Below are positions 1-14,052 of a DNA stretch of 64,000 nt, one piece after another. Origin of the DNA: Setaria digitata. Lineage: Eukaryota; Nematoda; Chromadorea; Rhabditida; Setariidae. How positions within the stretch are numbered: the first letter of the stretch is position 1; every line of letters starts with the position of its first letter. The stretch covers positions 1 to 64,000 of the forward strand of contig RCAB01000356.1 in NCBI GenBank assembly GCA_003640385.1, read 5' to 3'. The notes under the pieces are model-generated. The model did not search any database. It saw only the letters and a list, made by a program, of their open reading frames with translations, and was not told where the DNA came from. Both the position numbers and the translations under genes were made by a program.

Positions 1-3000
1 TTTTTTTCACTGATTTACATCGTTCAAGTAAAATATTGGTTACAAAGTTTAAATTAGTTTGAAATACTAACAAAACTATTTGATGCATTAATGAAATTGA
101 AAAGCCATGAATCTTTTAAAAATTGACTAATTCAAAATCTTAGAAGTTGGTCGTTTTATTCGCAGTATAGTAATGATTTTACAATTTAAATTCACATAAT
201 TAATAGTTAACCTGATTGGTAATTCGTCCACTCAAAGTTAATCAAGCTAAACACTGAAATTACTCCGACAGTGCGTTGAATATTTGTACCGGTGACGTTT
301 AAGGTTGAAAGACGGTAGTAAGGAGCGGAATTAAAATCTGTAAAGCCTTCCTGGATCCTAAGGACACGAAAAAATCCTCTGAAAATCCTGAAAAATGCAT
401 ACATATAAATTTTCTTTTACGAAAGCAGACGAAATGTGTGAGATGCTTGTCATTTTATTGCGTTTATCAAGTATTTATACCACAGTGCTTTTTCTTTCCA
501 TCATCGCAAAAAATAGAAGAATTTAGTCAAAACAATGAACTCGAGGCTGGAACTGAACGTAGTACAAATAATTTTGACAGTGAAATTAGGATGAAAATTT
601 TAAAAGTTAGAAAAAACAAAAAATAAGAAATTGGCATATTAAAAAGGTGAAATTCTCATTAGTTTTAGATGTACAATAGTTCAGAAGATTATGAATGGAA
701 AAATAAACAATAGATATTTCAATTAACTAAGTAAGAGAATAATAAATACAGAAAATGGTAGTTAGTACAGTATGGACAATATTGAATATTTACCTCATTT
801 GTTGAGACCCATACAGGTTTTGCATAGGATGATGGTAAGAAGGACCAACTTCATCTTTTTTTTCCTAATTCCATTTCTGAAATTTTGTTTAGGTGCAAAT
901 AAGATGATGGCAAGCTGTTCGCATTTATTTTCAGTAACCAAATGGAATAAAAAATGTTTTTATTTTGGAAAATTGTAATAGTCCGTCCTATTTCTTGCAT
1001 AAAATATATCTACCTATTTATTCTATATTCAGTCGGACTGCCAATAAGTGATAGTTTCCAAACAGAGCAAAGTCCTTACAGCTTACACCTACCCTTTCCG
1101 ACAAATGACCCATTTACTTCCAAACCTTTGACTGCTTCCAGTTTACTGCATAATTTTACAATTGTGAGTAAATTGATTCATTACTTGGACTTATTCTGTA
1201 TCACTAATTCTCGAAAATAGTCCAAATCATCTGAAAACTGCATTCCATTCCAGATAACATTTTCGAAGAAGGATTGAATCTTTATTGAGAAACATAAATG
1301 TGTAGAAGACGATAAGAAAAGTGAGGATAACCATATCACTTTAATTTAAAAATAGAAGATTTATCGTAATTAGCTAAAAAACACAGCTGTAATAAAAATT
1401 CAACTATAAACTAATATAATTCATTAGGCATAATTACTTAAATGTTATTTAGGAAATACAACAGAACTGACTTATGAATTAATGTTAAGATGAAGCTTTT
1501 GATTCTCTGTGTTTTAAAATTTTATAAACACAGACAATACTAAAACAATCGAAAATTTTTATTATCATCTGATTTGAACTTTAATGATAAAGTAAATAGT
1601 ACGTAGGAAAGACATGGTTCAATTATGAACATATGACATTTGATCCGGAGAATATTTTCTCGGATGATTATGATAAAGTTTTCCGAACCAGTACAGTATT
1701 GATTTCGGGAATAATAAACAATATTTCTAACTTAACTTTAATATGAAAGAAGGCCAAAGAAATAATACCTCTGGAGTTGCATATTCAAATTGTTGGAATG
1801 CGTAGGAAACTGGGATCATTTCTTTTCAAGTGAAACACATTTCTAGAAGTTAGTGTGTTTTGTAAATGGACATTAATGCAAAGTCCTAAAACTTTGGATA
1901 TGTGATGCTATCGTGCTTTAGAACATGTGCTTAAGCACTCGTGATGCTATATTATAGACTGTTAAGTGGACAAGGAGAAAAGGGATAATCATCTAACCAC
2001 GACACAAAGTTATTATGAAAACAACAAAAGATTGTCAGAATCATTTCTCACTGGGAGTGGCTAAATTTGAATGCAAACGGAATTAAGTTATTTCTACCCA
2101 GTATTGAAGATTTACAACTTTATATTGAAAACGGAGGAATATTTCAATGATTTAAAATTAGCACCCGGACAAAAGCGGTTCTTCTAATTAGTTCTTATGG
2201 TTGCTTATTTCGAAAACTTTTGTTCCCAACAACCCGAAAAAATCCAGCAACTATAGTATTGAATTTAGTCAGTATGTTTTTCACATGATTCAGTAAACTG
2301 TATCCAGTTCGAAAAACATTGCGAAGAGGAAGGCCAAGATTTTTTTTAAACTCATCTGCATTCAAAAAACTTCAGCTGTTGACATGAATAGCATGACTGT
2401 GACATATGGTTGAAATACTTCAAGAAGGTGTAATATGCTTGTTTCAACACTTTTCGCATTCTAAATTATTAAGTCAAGTTAAAATTAACTGTACAATTTG
2501 GAAATATATTCGCATATATTGTTACTTCAATTACGATGAACGATGTTTAACGATTTTTTGAGAGATTCAGAAAGTTCGTTTTATCATAAACTAAATTATT
2601 TGTAAGTGCCTTAACTTGGATGCTAGAAACAGAGACAGTGAAATTGAATCTCTGAATTGTTTACATTAATATCGGTGGGGTTTTTGCCCGATAACTTAAA
2701 TAATTTTTTAAGGTGAGGAAGGTTTTATGAATATCCGAGAAGTTCTGGTTGTACCAAGAAGCACAGATGTAGGAAAAATAACTGTTTAAAAAGCTAATTA
2801 TTTTGAACGGAAAACATTAGGCGGTTCCACATGATATTTTGATGTATTTAGTATAAAAATTTTTGCAGAAAAATAAGTTTTCCTCAGCATGATTTATGAA
2901 AAGTTTCAGAATTGACGGAAAATTTGAATCTAAGTGTATTTCCAAGGCTTCCACTAACAAAACTCCAAAAATGAGAATAACAATTAAATGGGAGTGAGTG

Positions 3001-4397
3001 AAATTGCTATTGAAATGGTATCATTTCAATAAAGAAAAGGAATTTTAAAAGTACTTTAAGGAATAGAGTATTTTAAAAATAAATTATTTGTTACATCGAG
3101 ATGAGGATAACTGGGCCAATATCAACTAGAGGTCAACTGTGCTAATATCAACTACACTGGGAGTGCAGCTTTGCGGACAGTACTAGTCATTTTTTAGGTG
3201 GCTGGTAATATCAATTATTTTAAAGTTTACTTTATAAATTAACAACCCTCTCATCATTGTCAGTATTTTTAGTTTTGGCATGTCTGCTAATATTCAATTT
3301 TATTACTATTTTAGAATTAAGGATTTAGGGTGTCTCAAGGACAATATGGCGATACTATGTGTCATTGAAAGTTACACGTCTAGTTTGATTAAATCACTAT
3401 TAGCTTTTCCAGCTGCAGTAAGATATCTAAATTCTAGTTTGATGGATGATGTTACAAAATTAATTAAAGAAACTGTGACACGTTATTGATAAAAAAGAAT
3501 GGATGAATTTGTTGTGAAATGCAAAATTAAGCATTAGTTCAGTAACAACAATAATTATTTCATCTTGCTTTCGTGAAATTATTCTTTCCTACTTTCAATT
3601 TATCTTTTTAAGGCAAATAAAAAACTCAGAGTAGATTTAGACTCTAAACTCATATTTGGGATTGTCAAATCACTTTCACTTGCCTTTACAGCAATTTATC
3701 GCAAAAAGAACGAGACAAATACCACGCCTTACCTCTATTCTTATATAACTTGGTTCCATTCATCACCTCGAACTGAATTTCCAACTGAATTGACTAATTA
3801 CTGATTTTAATAATTAATCACTGTTTTTATTTATAATGACTGATCAACAAATCATGAATGATTATATCTTGCAGAATATTAATAAATATTTTTAAGTTGT
3901 AGGTTCAGCAATGGGATGCCTATTGAAGGAAGGTGAAGGGTTAGTGACAGTTACAGATGAACACATACCTACCGTAATCGTATCAGCTGCAGATGAGCTA
4001 ATTACTTTCGAACAAAAGAGAGGAAATTTTGTTAACCATAAGGAGGAGAAAATAGATGAGACGGGTGGGTGGGGCTCGGTGGAGTTGAATTAAATTCATT
4101 CGGTAACGGTCTTCGTAGCGCCAACCAGAAACTGTGAACTGCCACGCCCATCTAATCCTTCTACGGGTACTTTCTGCTGGATGTTGCTGCAGCAGCCGTA
4201 ATTGTTTGCTCATTTCTCGAAGCGCTTGGCCTATCGTCACATTTCCACCTGGGATTCACTTGTAGAAGCCGAACTGATCTGCAAGACTGAAATGCTATCT
4301 TAATTATCACATCAGATTTGCACTATTCAGCTCAGATCAAAAGTTACACGTTACGTGTGTTTGTGACGTATATGCAAATAATAGCATTTGCGCTGAA
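1..4397. other. Intergenic DNA upstream of unc-6
   Basis: No convincing coding exon is seen on either strand. The ORFs here are short, carry no recognised motif and are rich in Ile/Lys/Asn/Phe, as expected of chance AT-rich frames. The last 400 bases (about 3990-4260) are clearly less AT-rich than the rest and lie just before the netrin start codon. They probably hold the promoter and 5' untranslated sequence, which is inference from position and composition only. Confidence 0.5.
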
Positions 4398-7300
4398 ATG
4401 TATCCTCTACCAACGTTGATAGTTGTTCTGTTACTGCGGTTACAGCATATTTTGGCTGCTTATTTTTCACAGTTTTCACTTCGTGAGCCAGAATATGACC
4501 CGTGTTATGATAATGCTGGACGCCCAATGCGTTGTGTTCCGGATTTTATCAACGCTGCATTTGGCAAACCAGTCACTGCTTCTAACACATGTGGACAATC
4601 CGGACCATCGAGGTGCGTCATACGTTTTTGTTGATTTCCATTTTCCGAAAATTAATTTCCAAAAAATTTTTTCTGTTTTTCTTTCTACAGCTTGCTTGCT
4701 CATAAAGACTCCTTCATCTTAGCTCTGAAAGTCGAGCAAAGCTGTCTAAAATGTGTAAGTTTTAAAATAATTATCCAGAAGTGAGTAGTGCTACTATCTC
4801 TTCATTGCGTTCTGGACTAATTAAATTCATCTTTACCATTGGTATTGTGATTTGTCCGTTGATTAAAAGAATCGTCTTCTAAACTGAATTTTCATTTTAG
4901 CTAATGGCTTTAAATAGGAATGTACGTTATGGAGATTTCCTAATTTGCACATAGTTTTTGTAGGTGAAATAATTTGTTCATCACAAATAAACAACAGCAG
5001 AAAAACAATTCTCAGTAATGAGAATTGTGATTTAATCCTATCTAAAAAGTAGTAGGTTTGGTAGATCCTAACATCGCTTCCCCCTTCACATTTTATGTTG
5101 AATATATTCAAAATTTGTTTAAAATGTTAAGCATAGTGATCAGGCATTGTAAAACTACTCTAAGAGTTCAGAGTTATGCTTTTTACAAAAATTGAAATTG
5201 AATTAAACTTAAAAAAGTAGTTTAGGTTCTAATTTTTGAGTTCAAATCATGTGAAGTTTATGGAAATAACTGCGGCAATCTAAGGAGTTTTTCTTGAAAA
5301 GCTATTAGAGGAAGAGGATTTTAGAAAATTACACTGATGCAGTCATGTAAGTGAATTAGGGACCTATTTGTATTCAAAATCGACTTTATAACTTTGTATG
5401 TTGTGACGAATTATTTTGCTACAAGCAGTGGTCAAGGATTGTTGGACTTTTAACACTTTTGTAGTCAAATAAATATCCTTTCGATGAATGTGTGGGGAAA
5501 CTCGTCAATGTAGGGAACATTAAAGTGCTTGACAAAAACTTGGATTATTTTTGCTGTTTTATTTTATTAAATACAGACACTAAAAAAAAATAAAATTGCA
5601 GAAATCAAATTTTCTTGTCCAAAATTTTGAAATTTAAAGAAAGAAATCTTTCGTAAATCAAATTTTTAAAAAAACAGTAGTAAACGAAGGTGATAGTTGC
5701 ATTAGGCAAAATGAGACTTTAGAAAGAAAAGTAATTTTTCATTCGCTTCTTTATCTTCTACTCTTAAAAAGTAACGATGGAAGATTTTATTTAAGCCTGA
5801 TTCAGTAAATATTAAGTAAAGCAGCCAAATAATTGGTTTCCAGGGCTAATTTACTTTTTAAAGAGGAATTTTTTGAAATAAACAAGTCAGCTGAATATAT
5901 TATCTTTAAATACTGTCATCTCTGGAAAGTGAAATAAGCTAGCTTTTAAAAACTGTTCTGTGATAATAAATTGAGAAAACAATAGTATGATAATTTTTCC
6001 ATCACCACAAATAGAAAGAGGTTGTTGAGTTGAAAAGAACGATAGGAATAATTTCCTCATGGCACTTTTATAATAGGAATTATAGATGAAGGATGAGGAA
6101 TATGTTGTTCTCGCTCACCCTTGGATACCTTGACCATAATGATGTTAATCCTGGTTTACGTTAATCTGCGATTCCTCTTGATATATCTGTTTTCCATATT
6201 TTCACTCTTAGCTGTATATTCTTTTTTTTTATGCGTTTATGTTGATAGGAAATGTTTCGTTCCTAATAAATATGCATAATAAATGATGAATTTTTCTTCT
6301 CCTCAAAAAGGGTAAATACGAAAGGGTCAAGTCATCAACAATGCATTTTTTGAGCAAAATTTCACTTAGATTTCTTGATAGAATTTCTATTCGTCTTCTG
6401 AGGCAGAAATTTACTTACCGAACTTGTAAATTTCATAAATTAAGATAAAAGACCTTGTTGAAATGAATAATAAGGACGATGTTTAGGTACTGCACTATGA
6501 GCGAGAACGCGATGGGAGTTATGGAAGAAGTGTGTGATATTTGCGATGCAACCAGTAAAACTCGATCTCATCCAGCTTCTCACTTGACAGATTTGAATAA
6601 TTCTCAAAATGTGACTTGCTGGATGTCAGAACCAAGTACCGATTATCCACATAATGTGACATTAACTTTGTCATTGGGCAAAAAGTACGAGCTCACTTAT
6701 ATATCAATACAATTTTGTAATCGCCTCGCTGATTCCATGGCCTTTTATAAATCAGTCGATTTCGGAAAAACTTGGTTACCATTCCAGTTTTATTCAACAG
6801 AGTGCCAAAAGATCTATGATCGCAATCCGAATATTAAAATCAGCAAGCACAATGAACAGGTAATGTGACGAATTTCAAAATATGTATCATTAAGCAATGC
6901 TCAATATTCTTAATATTATCAAGCTGTTATGCGTTGTTATGCAGTGCTTAGCACTGTATTGTTTTTTGTTGATTATTACAGTTAATTGGTTTACTAATTT
7001 AAATAATTATGAGTTGTCTACTCATTTACCCGTCCAAATACTCAATTAATTAATTACACAGGAAGCATTATGCACCAATACTCATGCATTGACCTCAGTG
7101 CCGAATCGAGTAGCGTTTGCAACACTAGAAGGTCGTCCGTCAGCATTTGAATTTGAACACTCACCTGTTCTGCAAGACTGGGTTACTGCTACTGATATTC
7201 GTGTTATCTTCAATCGACTCAGCCCTGATCAAGTAATACCTCTTTTCACGTGTCCGATCGTCTTTTTTTCTTTTTTTTAAATTGAACTTCAACTTATTCA

Positions 7301-10300
7301 TCTACTCTGCGCAGTTTGCGTTCAAGAAATATCAGAACAGCTTAAATATGAAATGAAATGCAAATGGAAGACAAAGAATAATACCGGCACCGCACCCGAA
7401 TGCTCAGTTTTTCCTACTCTCCAGCAATTCCACTGCCTTTTTCGCGGGTAAAGACTGTGAATCGTAAGGGATGCATTGCAAGATTTAAATTTAGTTAAAT
7501 TTGGAAGCTTCTTGATAAAAGTGTAATTTAGGCTGAATTATATGGCTTGACGAACGAGTTAGGAGTAAACATAACTGATATGGACCAGCTGAAGCAACGT
7601 TATTATTATTCAGTGGGTGAGCTAGCCGTTGGTGGTCGTTGCAAATGTAACGGCCACGCTTCCAGGTTTGCTCACTGCAAGAGCAGACAGATTAACTTCA
7701 CTTCATTGTCGCTTTTTATCGTCTGTAACACAACTGAAACTTTTCGAAGTCGAGTTCTAAAAACAGTGTACATAGTTGAAGTTGTTTTTAAGGTGCATAT
7801 TGGACAAAACGGGCAATTACATTTGTGATTGCAAGCACAATACAGCTGGTGCCGACTGCGAGCGTTGCAAGACATTTCATTTGGACCGCCCGTGGGGCCG
7901 CGCTACCTCGGAAAATGCCAACCACTGCGTTGGTAAATCATTTCTTTAGTTTTTCTAAGAAGGCAACAACTGACACTTCTTTGACAACATTTTGGAGATG
8001 GAATATGTCAGCAATCTTTAAAATTTAATTTGAATCGAACTGAAGTTGGGAAATTTTCATAAAAAAGTTTCCCAAGCTGCATGTCAAGTAAAAATTTATC
8101 AAAATAAGTGAAAATTATTGTAAGATTTGGCACTCTCTAAACTCCATTGGCCAAAAAAGAAAAAGCTCCATGTGATTGACATCAAACTCGTTTTCATTCA
8201 TCTGCAGCTTTTCTAATCCGAGGATTTGTTCGTTTAAAGATTTCGAAACCTAACAATATACGTTGTGACTGTTATGATTTCGAAGTGGTTTTTGTTAATC
8301 TGTTGACATGTGGCAAAATTTTTTAATAGATAGTTAAAATTTATTTCATTGAGAGATTTTCGTCGATCTGTTAATAAGATCACCACAAATTATTGCTATA
8401 AAATAGCATTTTCAAGTGTCGAATTCATTAGCACACTTATAATTGAATTATTGGGCGGCATTTTTGTGGATTATTAGGCGAAGAAGAAAAGTGTTGGGCC
8501 GAACTGAGACGATTGATAAGTAGAATGCTTGTGCTAATACCACTTTATTTCTTAAAAACAGTACCTTATCGGAGGTTCACTATTGCCGACACACTCATCA
8601 TCACCTTGTCCTACATCTGTTCCTTTCAAAAGATTTATGATTAATGCTCATAAATATCCTCTCTAAAAAAATTTGGTTTTTTTTGATTGGAAAGCCAACA
8701 AAAATTGTTAAATCCTAATTAAATGATTATTTTTTTTGCTGGAGCACCTTATTCAAATATTTCTTCACCTTTTAAAATATAATTTATTTTCGCCATGTTT
8801 ATTATCTTTTTGCAACAGTGACAAATTGACGAGGCTTTTGTGGCTGTTTCCAAAAAACGTTTTTAAGAAACTTTTTTATAATTTGAAAAGCTTGTAGCTT
8901 GAAACTATTTATCAGAATATGTAGTAAAATAAATTAAGAAAGATCCAAAGCAAAACCGATTGCTACAAGCTAATGCCCCCGCATAATTATCAAAGTGACA
9001 GAAATAGAAGCTTCGATCTCCTTAGTACTCTGGGAGCTCAAAAGTGCATAAAAACTCCATCTTCAACAAAATTGTTAATGCTTTAACTTCGTATAAAATC
9101 AAATTACATAAATAATAAGAAATATAAAATTTGCATACATAGAATTATGAAATTTGCTCCAAAATATTTTAACACTGACATCACTATTGCCATCGACATC
9201 ACTATTTTAAAATGAGAACATAATCCGAGAATCGTAATTTTAAGAACACTCGCTTTATATTGTAATCATCGTTGACCCCATTCATTCGATTAAAATAAAA
9301 AAATTACTATGCTGATAAAAATTGTCTTTTATTTACTGTTTAGAAGTTGCTAAGAAACGTTTGTGTTTAGAGAAATGTTGGTAAGAATTTTCTTTCCAAA
9401 TAATTTCATCTTCATGATAACTGCTCAATTTCTAACTTTCCTTTTTTTTTTCATTTTTTCATCATCATTAAGTAAATGTTAATGCCAATATTATCTTCTT
9501 TATTTTTAAAAAAACCGTTTATTCTTTTTGCATCTCTTCAAACGCTGACCTTTGACCACAAGCAGTCTTTACATTTAGCATAATGATTATTCTGTTAGCA
9601 CCTTTTTAAACAAACATCTGCTCTTACGATTTGCATATTTCACTGGAGGCGAATAAATCAACGAAAAATATTTTTCTTTTAATTTCTCACTTTCTTCTGA
9701 GAGATAAAAGATGAAAGAACTAATTTTATTTTTAGACTGGCATGAACTAAAATAAACATAAGTATTTTTTTTTCTTTAGATCTGAGAATTTTGCAGCAGG
9801 TTTTTTTTTTTTTTGCTAGTTTTTTTACTGCAGTAGTTTACTGTTCCAAGTTTAAATAAAAATTGAAATTTCAGCTTGCAATTGCAATTTGCATGCGAGG
9901 CGATGCAGATTTAATATGGAATTGTATAGACTGAGCGGTAACAAGAGCGGTAGTGTGTGTATCAATTGCAGGCACAATACAGCTGGTCGTAATTGTCATT
10001 ATTGCAAACCAGGATTTTTTCGGGACTTGGCGAAGTCAATAACACATCGAAAAGCATGCAAAGGTATGTTTTTTGGCGCGGAAGTTGATTTTTAACATTC
10101 TGGTAAGAACCGGAATACTCTCCTTATGAATTGAAATTACTTTACTAAATGCATTTGTTTGGATGTAATGAATAGTAACAGCTTTCATTTAAGTAGTAAA
10201 TCAATAATCTTAAAGTGTAAATGGTTCCACTAATAGAGAAGTTTGCAGTGTAGATAGTGAAATCATTTTGTTGTTCATTCTTATTGCATTGCGATTTCCC

Positions 10301-13300
10301 TTTTATAAATAAGTCTAGAAACCACTCCTTTGCTTCAGCCTATCTACTTTTTACGTTTTACGGAAGCAACCTAACTCAATTTCATTTTATCTTGACGAAG
10401 AATTGAGCGTTCATTAATTCTAACTCAACAATTTCACAAACGAAGGGATTCTTAACAGTGAGGGATATAAAGATATGGGAGGGAGTGAAAATGAAGCAAC
10501 CACAGAAAGAGTTCCGGCCAACCTCAAAATGGCATTCAATTTCCGTACCGGTTGCTGATAACGGAAATGGATAAAATTGCCATTACTTCATGCTTTCTTT
10601 CATCACTTCTTATCTTTAAACTGAATCGAATCATGGCATTTATTATATGCCTATCAAAGGACCATCTCATCTTTCGCTTTGTAAAAATTCATCCACCCTT
10701 TTTTCTTCCATCTGATTTTCTGGGGGAATTTGTGAAATATATTATGATCCCTTCATTCACTGATTGAAAATATAAACACTGATTAGTTATGGTATATAGT
10801 GGCTTATTATGCTCAATGTTAAACATTATCTCTCTAAAATCTTATATGTGCCGAAAAGAACTGTATGAGTAGGAATGTATGGAAAGATGAACTTTCGAAC
10901 TGTTTCATTTTGACTAAAATTTAAATAGTTTTGGAGGGTGAAAGTCTGAACTGAATGGAATGGATGTCAATAATGCATGATATCTTCACTTTCATTCTTC
11001 TTTCATAATAACTGCATTTCCTCGATGGGATTTTGATGAATGAATTAAAAGATAATGACATTTCCATTATTCAGTGCCAGGATGGGGAACAAACTACGTT
11101 TATGTTTATGGAAAACAAGGCTTAACAATTAGCAATGCGTGTTACTTTCCAGTAGGCGAATTTCCGTTCATTTCTTTCTGACACTGGCAGTCGACCTTTG
11201 AGTATCTTATTTATGACCAACCAATATTAATTGCATTAGCAATTCATTTTCTCACACATTCTGCTTATGGGTTTGTAATTCGGGAACATACTTTCTCTCA
11301 GCCTTAATTGTAGAAAATTGAAAAAGCACGCTGATAGACAACAGCATAGTTTGTCAGAGCAATTATATATTATAATTTTATGCAAAAAATGTCAACTGTG
11401 GCCTGAAAATATATTGTTTAAAACAATTATGGAAAATGCAATGAACGTGTGCAAGGGAGTTTCATCCTTCTCAATTAATCATTTTATATAACTAGCAAAA
11501 TGATTGCAGCAGCTGTTGGATGTTGCTGAGAACTGTTGAGCTGAATGATGTTGACCATCAAAGCTAGACAAATTGTTTAACTTGTTGAATGATTACACCT
11601 GACCTTACACCTTTTTATGCTGTAATATCTCCTATGAAACATATGTTGAAACTTGTAATTACGTTCGAATTTAATATACATTTGGGGACCACACTGCAAA
11701 CTTTAACTACGACATTCATTAGAAAAAACTTGACTAATGAAAGCAGTAATTAGAAGCAAAATGAAGAGAATGAGTGTAGAATAAAAGAAACATGAAAATG
11801 AAAAGAATCTTTTCGCGACTTCGATGCAGCTCTAGATTCAGTCAGGATTACTTCAACTCAGTTCAGTCGATATTTAAATGAGAAATGGACTGAATGAAAA
11901 CAAAGTGGATTGAAATTTAAAAACTTGCAGCATGTAACTGTCATCCTGTTGGTTCACTTTCACGAAGCTGTAACCAAACCAGTGGACAGTGCATCTGCAA
12001 AAACGGTGTCACCGGTCTCACCTGTAATCAATGTTCGAAGGGATACCAGCAGAGCCGCTCACCACTCCATCCATGCATTCGTAAGTTCTCTATCTACTGG
12101 ATATTAGCTCATAGCAGCAATATTTGCCTATTACTCCTGGAAATTCTCATAACACTGGGGAGAAGTGAAACAAATTTTTCATCAAGTGCTCCCGGTATCC
12201 TTCACACAAATGATGGGTGTCCACTCGACAAATAGCTTTCGTGTATGTGTCAGTTACTTCTATTGCTCAAGCCTTTCTATTAAGAAAAAAAACATTGATT
12301 CAAGTAACTGAAGGAGTAGTAAGAAAGCTCAGGGGTAGAGCTCAGGGTATAGGTTACACGATATCATCTCAGAAATGGCTAGTGTACTGATGAGTGCACT
12401 GTGATAAATTGCCGTGGTGAGCTGAGCTGGTGAGCGGAAGGGTAAATTCGAAAACGGCGAGGAAAGGGAGCTGGGGAAGTATCAACTGTTGAAAAGACTG
12501 CAGAATTATTCTGAAAAAGGGTTCCCGACTCAAACCACAATTTGTTCCGACCCCATCTTATTCCATGCAGTTGAATATGTCAGTCAACGCCAAAAAGTCA
12601 TGCAGCGAATCTGATTTATATTCAGAAATGAGCTTCTTTCCCTTCTCCTCATTCCTACTATTTCACTTTTTTCCAGCAATACTCCATTATCTCCTTTTAT
12701 GGCCTCTATTTTATGATGGGACCAAGCACTTTCGACCCTAGTCCTCTGCATTAGCCTCATTAACGTTTCTCTTAAGACAAAGCCCGAGTAAATGAGATCA
12801 CTACATGGAATAAAAGAGTTGAGTCCTTGCTTCCTCTAGGTTTTCACTTTGCAAAAGACAAAAGACTTTAGTTCTTAATCATAGTAATAAGACGTAGGAA
12901 GTATTTCTCCACTTCGCAAACAGAACTGGCTTATATGAAATCCAATGGACTATTAGTAAGTAGTAAAGGATTTGAGATGTTAATCAAGCAGACAAAATCG
13001 CTGAATAAACATGGATGCAAGTTTTCACTATTCTCCAAATCAACTACTCTCACCGAAATGTTTTCTAAGTTTTAAAACTCTTTTAAGGCTATTGGGTCAA
13101 GAATAAACTGTCATTTCGTTTGTCCTAATTTTCTAAGTAAATCCCAACATTTCAGGTATTCCTGTCAGTAGCTCGACAGCAACTCAAGATGGTAAGATTG
13201 TTTGACGGCCATTATTTTTCTCCATCTTAATTTTCGGTAATGGTTCCAATCTTCTCTAAATTGCTGAGTTTTGAACTGCTGAGTTTCATATTATGAAAAA

Positions 13301-14052
13301 AAAATTTTTTTTCTAGGCAAATGTCCAAAATGTAGAGCCGTACCAAAACGATTAACGCAGAAAAAGTACTGTAGAAGAGATTACGGTATTTTTTTTGTTC
13401 TTCTTTTTGGTTTTATTTACATTTTTTACGTTTATTTACTGTCAAGAAGAATTTCTTCATTATTATATCATGAACTTCATCTATTTAGCAATCGAAGTGC
13501 AAGTAACAAGACGTGAAAGTGTGGATGGGTGGAGTAAATATCAGTTGTTAGTGCTAGCGGTATACAAGCGTGATTCCGGGATTCGTTTACGTCGTGGTGA
13601 ACAATCATTATGGATATCGGGCAAACGTACTGCCTGCAAATGCCCTAAAATACGAGTAGGAAAAAAATATCTCATACTCGGTTTGTTTTCTTCAAACTGT
13701 GATGCAGGAAAAGAGACGTGTAAGCGAAGGGACAAATATCGATAGATATAGTAATCATGATCGTTGATGGGTAATGGTATTTGTTCATTTGCTAACAAGA
13801 TGTATGGATTCATTCGTTTCAGTTGTTTTGTCCAAGAAAAACTATAAGGAAGGAAAACAGTAGTTTGTATGCACTGAATTGTTTTGAATTTTTTTTTCAG
13901 GCCGAAATGACACTAACGATATAAGCCGACCAGGAATTGTTTTTGGGACAAGAACAGTTGTAATGGAATGGAATGGTGTGGACTTGGAAAAAATTATGCG
14001 ATTTTCCAAAAAAGAAAAGAAAGGTCAATGTCCAGCAAGACGACGGTTTTGA
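4398..14052 (+). CDS. unc-6: Netrin (UNC-6), 11 exons
   Basis: Secreted laminin-related guidance cue; in nematodes UNC-6 steers axons and migrating cells dorsoventrally through UNC-40/DCC and UNC-5 receptors. Exons I place at 4398-4612, 6487-6859, 7062-7232, 7532-7665, 7793-7932, 9875-10063, 11931-12080, 13156-13191, 13317-13385, 13489-13680 and 13901-14052. All phases agree and sum to 606 residues, close to the roughly 600 usual for netrins. Order: hydrophobic signal peptide (about 1-20); laminin N-terminal domain (about 22-285, opening with the netrin-like [17 protein letters not shown] stretch and later CWMSEPS); three laminin-type EGF repeats (about 290-457) with [16 protein letters not shown] and CNCHPVGS signatures; short linker; C-terminal netrin-like (NTR) domain (about 470-606) starting at CPKC and ending in a basic tail. 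The ATG was chosen because it gives the signal peptide directly ahead of the conserved N-terminus. The largest introns (about 1.9 kb each) follow exons 1, 5 and 6. Complete and apparently intact. Confidence 0.96.

Noticed and set aside
4476..4703. Minus-strand ORF opposite unc-6 exon 1
   Set aside because: Antisense shadow of the netrin first exon; no signature of its own.
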